From: Methanobacteriaceae archaeon
GTDB taxonomy: Archaea; Methanobacteriota; Methanobacteria; Methanobacteriales; Methanobacteriaceae
Length of the DNA stretch: 6,258 nucleotides
Assembly (NCBI GenBank): GCA_027318585.1
Contig: DAHVOW010000044.1
Coordinates: 1 to 6,258 of the forward strand
Reading direction: 5' to 3'
Position numbers and translations under genes: made by a program. This document shows, piece after piece, positions 5,980-6,258 of the stretch (positions are counted from its first letter, which is position 1; every line of letters starts with the position of its first letter). Under the pieces are notes generated by a model. That model saw nothing but the letters and a program-made list of their open reading frames with translations, was not told the origin of the DNA and made no database searches.

Positions 5980-6018
5980 AGTTCACTTAGATTAGATTAA
6001 TTTAACGAGGTATTATTC

Positions 6019-6258
6019 ATGCTGGATAGAATTAAAGAGGAGATGCATCTTTACGAGAAAAAGGTCCTGAAGGCCCTGGAGTCAGAGGGAGGAGAGAGTA
6101 CTCCGGAGAGGGTTGCAGAAATCCAGGATCTGGACATTAAATCGGTGATGAGTGCGGCGGGTATTCTGGCCTCTAAGGATATTATTAAGGTAAAAAAATT
6201 GGTTCGTGAATTCGTAACTCTTACAGAGTTAGGAAAAGATATTGCAGAAAATAAAAAA
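6019..6258 (+). CDS. pheS: Phenylalanyl-tRNA synthetase alpha subunit, N-terminal part
   Basis: The first 80 codons run off the right edge. The protein begins MLDRIKEEMHLYEKKVLKAL and continues with a winged-helix-like segment (about residues 11-77), including TPERVAEIQDLDIKSVM and a wing-like strand REFVTLTELGKDIAE. Such N-terminal helix-turn-helix domains are typical of the archaeal/eukaryotic-type alpha subunit, which with PheT charges tRNA-Phe. The catalytic class II domain lies outside the window, so the call rests on the N-terminus and on my recollection that pheS follows hemB and a conserved gene in Methanothermobacter. GAGG (6007-6010) precedes ATG 6019. The 39-nt AT-rich gap after the CitG-family gene allows cotranscription. 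A generic winged-helix protein is the main alternative. Confidence 0.8.
   Translation, partial: MLDRIKEEMHLYEKKVLKALESEGGESTPERVAEIQDLDIKSVMSAAGILASKDIIKVKKLVREFVTLTELGKDIAENKK

Overview
The window looks like a stretch of a methanogenic archaeal chromosome, most likely from Methanobacteriales (Methanobacterium-like). The tRNA gene has no encoded CCA. Start codons are preceded by GAGG or GGTGAT Shine-Dalgarno motifs. Intergenic regions are AT-rich with TATA-like boxes. From memory and unchecked, Methanothermobacter thermautotrophicus has chorismate synthase, an endonuclease III homologue, hemB and pheS close together in a similar arrangement (around MTH742-MTH748).

Layout: (1) 1-300 is a scar-like edge. 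A truncated PKD-domain reading frame on the minus strand runs into what may be the C-terminal end of an unrecognised plus-strand gene. (2) 337-410 is a tRNA-Thr(CGU) with its own TATA box. (3) 449-808 holds two very small cysteine-rich ORFs, one after the other in the same frame. They align without gaps over 38 residues with all six cysteines conserved, so they are tandem paralogues of a family I do not recognise. (4) 813-1904, minus strand, is aroC (chorismate synthase), convergent with the small ORFs. (5) Divergent from aroC, 1986-3944 carries a probable operon: a MagIII-like DNA glycosylase, a small one-domain cupin, and a cysteine-rich [4Fe-4S] protein. (6) 4081-6258 carries hemB, a CitG-family protein whose ribosome-binding site overlaps the hemB stop, and the first 80 codons of pheS.

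Most of the window is core metabolism and information processing: the shikimate pathway, tetrapyrrole synthesis for F430/corrinoid/siroheme, tRNA charging and base-excision repair. The least explained parts are the tandem cysteine-rich pair beside the tRNA, the conserved Fe-S protein of unknown function, and the CitG-family protein, which has no citrate lyase genes nearby. I see no CRISPR array, insertion sequence or intact mobile element.
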